A stretch of 7,157 nt of DNA, taken from contig JBAXQP010000141.1 of assembly GCA_037131655.1 (NCBI GenBank), positions 1-7,157 on the forward strand, written 5' to 3'. Shown one piece after another: positions 6,230-7,157 of the stretch; position 1 is the first letter of the stretch; each line of letters begins with the position of its first letter. Source of the stretch: a bacterium (GTDB lineage: Bacteria; Armatimonadota; Fimbriimonadia; Fimbriimonadales; JBAXQP01). Made by a program: the position numbers and the translations under genes. The notes below the pieces were generated by a model that saw only the letters and a list, made by a program, of their open reading frames with translations, had not been told where the DNA came from and did not search any database.

Positions 6230-7144
6230 ATGTTCAAACGGTTGTTAGTGCCTCTTGATGGCACCATTCTAGCAGAGGCCGTTTTGCCTGTGGCAAAGTC
6301 ACTGGCCAAGCAATTTAACGCGACGATAATCTTATTTCATGCAATCGAACGCGGCGCCCCTAATCGTATTCATGGTCAACGTCATATCACCAAGCCGGAT
6401 GAGGGCAGTGAATATTTAAATAAAATCGCTGAAAACCTAACTCAAGCTGGCGTAATCGTTGAAACGGATGTCCATTCAACTCAATCCCGCGATATCACAC
6501 AAAGTATTATTGATCATATCGAAGACTTAAAAGCCGATATAGTGCTGTTGTGCGCTCACGGGCATGGCGGTCTTCGTGATTTCTTTTTAGGCAATGTTGC
6601 ACAGCAAGTTATCGTTCATGGCAAAACGCCGGTCCTTTTTGTTCGCACTGAGGAACACAAAACTGAAAAACCGTTTGAATGCAACAAGGTACTGCTTCCG
6701 TTGGATGGCACTCCTGCGCACGAACCAGCAATCAATTATGCCGTTGAGCTTGCCGGGGCTTGTGGGAAAACCATTCATCTCCTTACGGTTGTTCCTACAG
6801 TCGGCACGCTCTATGCCGAACGCGCTGCCACACGACAGCTTTTGCCAAGTACAATGAATGCCGTACTCGATCTTGCTGAACAAGGAGCTGTTAGTTATCT
6901 TGAAGATGTGATCAAGCAAATCTCAAATAAAGGATTTCAGATCACTGCAGAGGTATTGCGTGGAGAAGTCGCTTCCGTAATCCTGAGCACTATCGATCGG
7001 CTCAACATCGATGCCATCGTTTTAGCAACCCACGGCCGTACCAGCACGGACGCCTTCTGGTCAGCCAGCATCACCCCAAAAGTCCTAGCCAAATCCGTCA
7101 AACCTGTATTACTAGTGAAAGCAACGGGTGAGGAAGTAAGGTAG
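6230..7144 (+). CDS. Tandem-domain universal stress protein (UspA family)
   Basis: A 304-residue cytosolic protein with two Usp domains (about 1-140 and 151-297). Each opens with the family's first strand and aspartate: LLVPLDGT (5-12, Asp10) and LLPLDGT (155-161, Asp159). The ATP-binding consensus G-x2-G-x9-G-(S/T) is eroded in both copies. In domain 1 the positions read Cys108, Gly111, Gly121, Asn122; in domain 2 they read Ala266, Gly269, Ala279, Ser280. Nucleotide binding is therefore doubtful or altered. The gene starts one base after the stop of the Nramp transporter gene and has a purine-rich site 7 bases upstream, so it is cotranscribed with and probably translationally linked to it. 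A role in tuning or protecting metal uptake is an inference from this context; family members otherwise act in stress survival by varied means. The gene ends 13 bases before the window edge and is complete. Confidence 0.88.
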   Translation: MFKRLLVPLDGTILAEAVLPVAKSLAKQFNATIILFHAIERGAPNRIHGQRHITKPDEGSEYLNKIAENLTQAGVIVETDVHSTQSRDITQSIIDHIEDLKADIVLLCAHGHGGLRDFFLGNVAQQVIVHGKTPVLFVRTEEHKTEKPFECNKVLLPLDGTPAHEPAINYAVELAGACGKTIHLLTVVPTVGTLYAERAATRQLLPSTMNAVLDLAEQGAVSYLEDVIKQISNKGFQITAEVLRGEVASVILSTIDRLNIDAIVLATHGRTSTDAFWSASITPKVLAKSVKPVLLVKATGEEVR

Positions 7145-7157
7145 TTATTAGCTGTCA

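Overview
This is a 7.16 kb bacterial window of moderate GC content (roughly mid-40s to 50% by eye). It holds five complete protein genes and the 3' end of, or a small, sixth gene. There are no rRNA or tRNA genes, no insertion sequences and no CRISPR array. The taxon cannot be fixed. The large DUF6785/DUF6784 membrane protein is of a type I associate with Armatimonadota, Planctomycetota and related environmental phyla, and two genes appear to start at the very 5' end of their transcripts (leaderless). An uncultured environmental bacterium of that kind is the best guess, held weakly.

Layout. At the left edge a very lysine-rich reading frame ends at 143 on the + strand. It converges on a ~665-residue multi-pass membrane protein on the - strand (207-2204), and the 63-base gap between the two stop codons carries two hairpins that look like transcription ends. 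A 175-base divergent intergenic region (2205-2379) separates the membrane protein from four + strand genes. These form two units. Unit 1 (2380-4868) is a LuxC-type acyl-CoA (or acyl-ACP) reductase whose stop overlaps the start of a class III PLP aminotransferase by 7 bases. Unit 2 (4930-7144) is an Nramp/MntH divalent-metal transporter followed one base later by a tandem-domain universal stress protein. Unit 2 has its own near-consensus promoter in the 61-base gap after unit 1.

How the genes may work together. The LuxC-type enzyme should make an aldehyde from an activated acyl group, and the coupled aminotransferase is well placed to convert that aldehyde to a primary amine. This is the most interesting candidate system in the window: a minimal two-gene acyl-thioester to alkylamine module with no acyl ligase, carrier protein or luciferase nearby. 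Unit 2 is a metal-uptake plus stress-protein pair. The membrane protein is divergent from unit 1 and might move a substrate or product, but nothing in the sequence proves a link.

Regulation visible in the sequence: the reductase and the metal transporter share the 8-mer TACAATCT just 5' of the start codon, with the -10 box ending only 7 or 8 bases before ATG, so both mRNAs probably start at or within a few bases of the AUG. The downstream gene of each unit instead has a purine-rich ribosome binding site. The 3' part of the aminotransferase gene is C-rich and G-poor, with a run of nine C, and no intrinsic terminator follows it.
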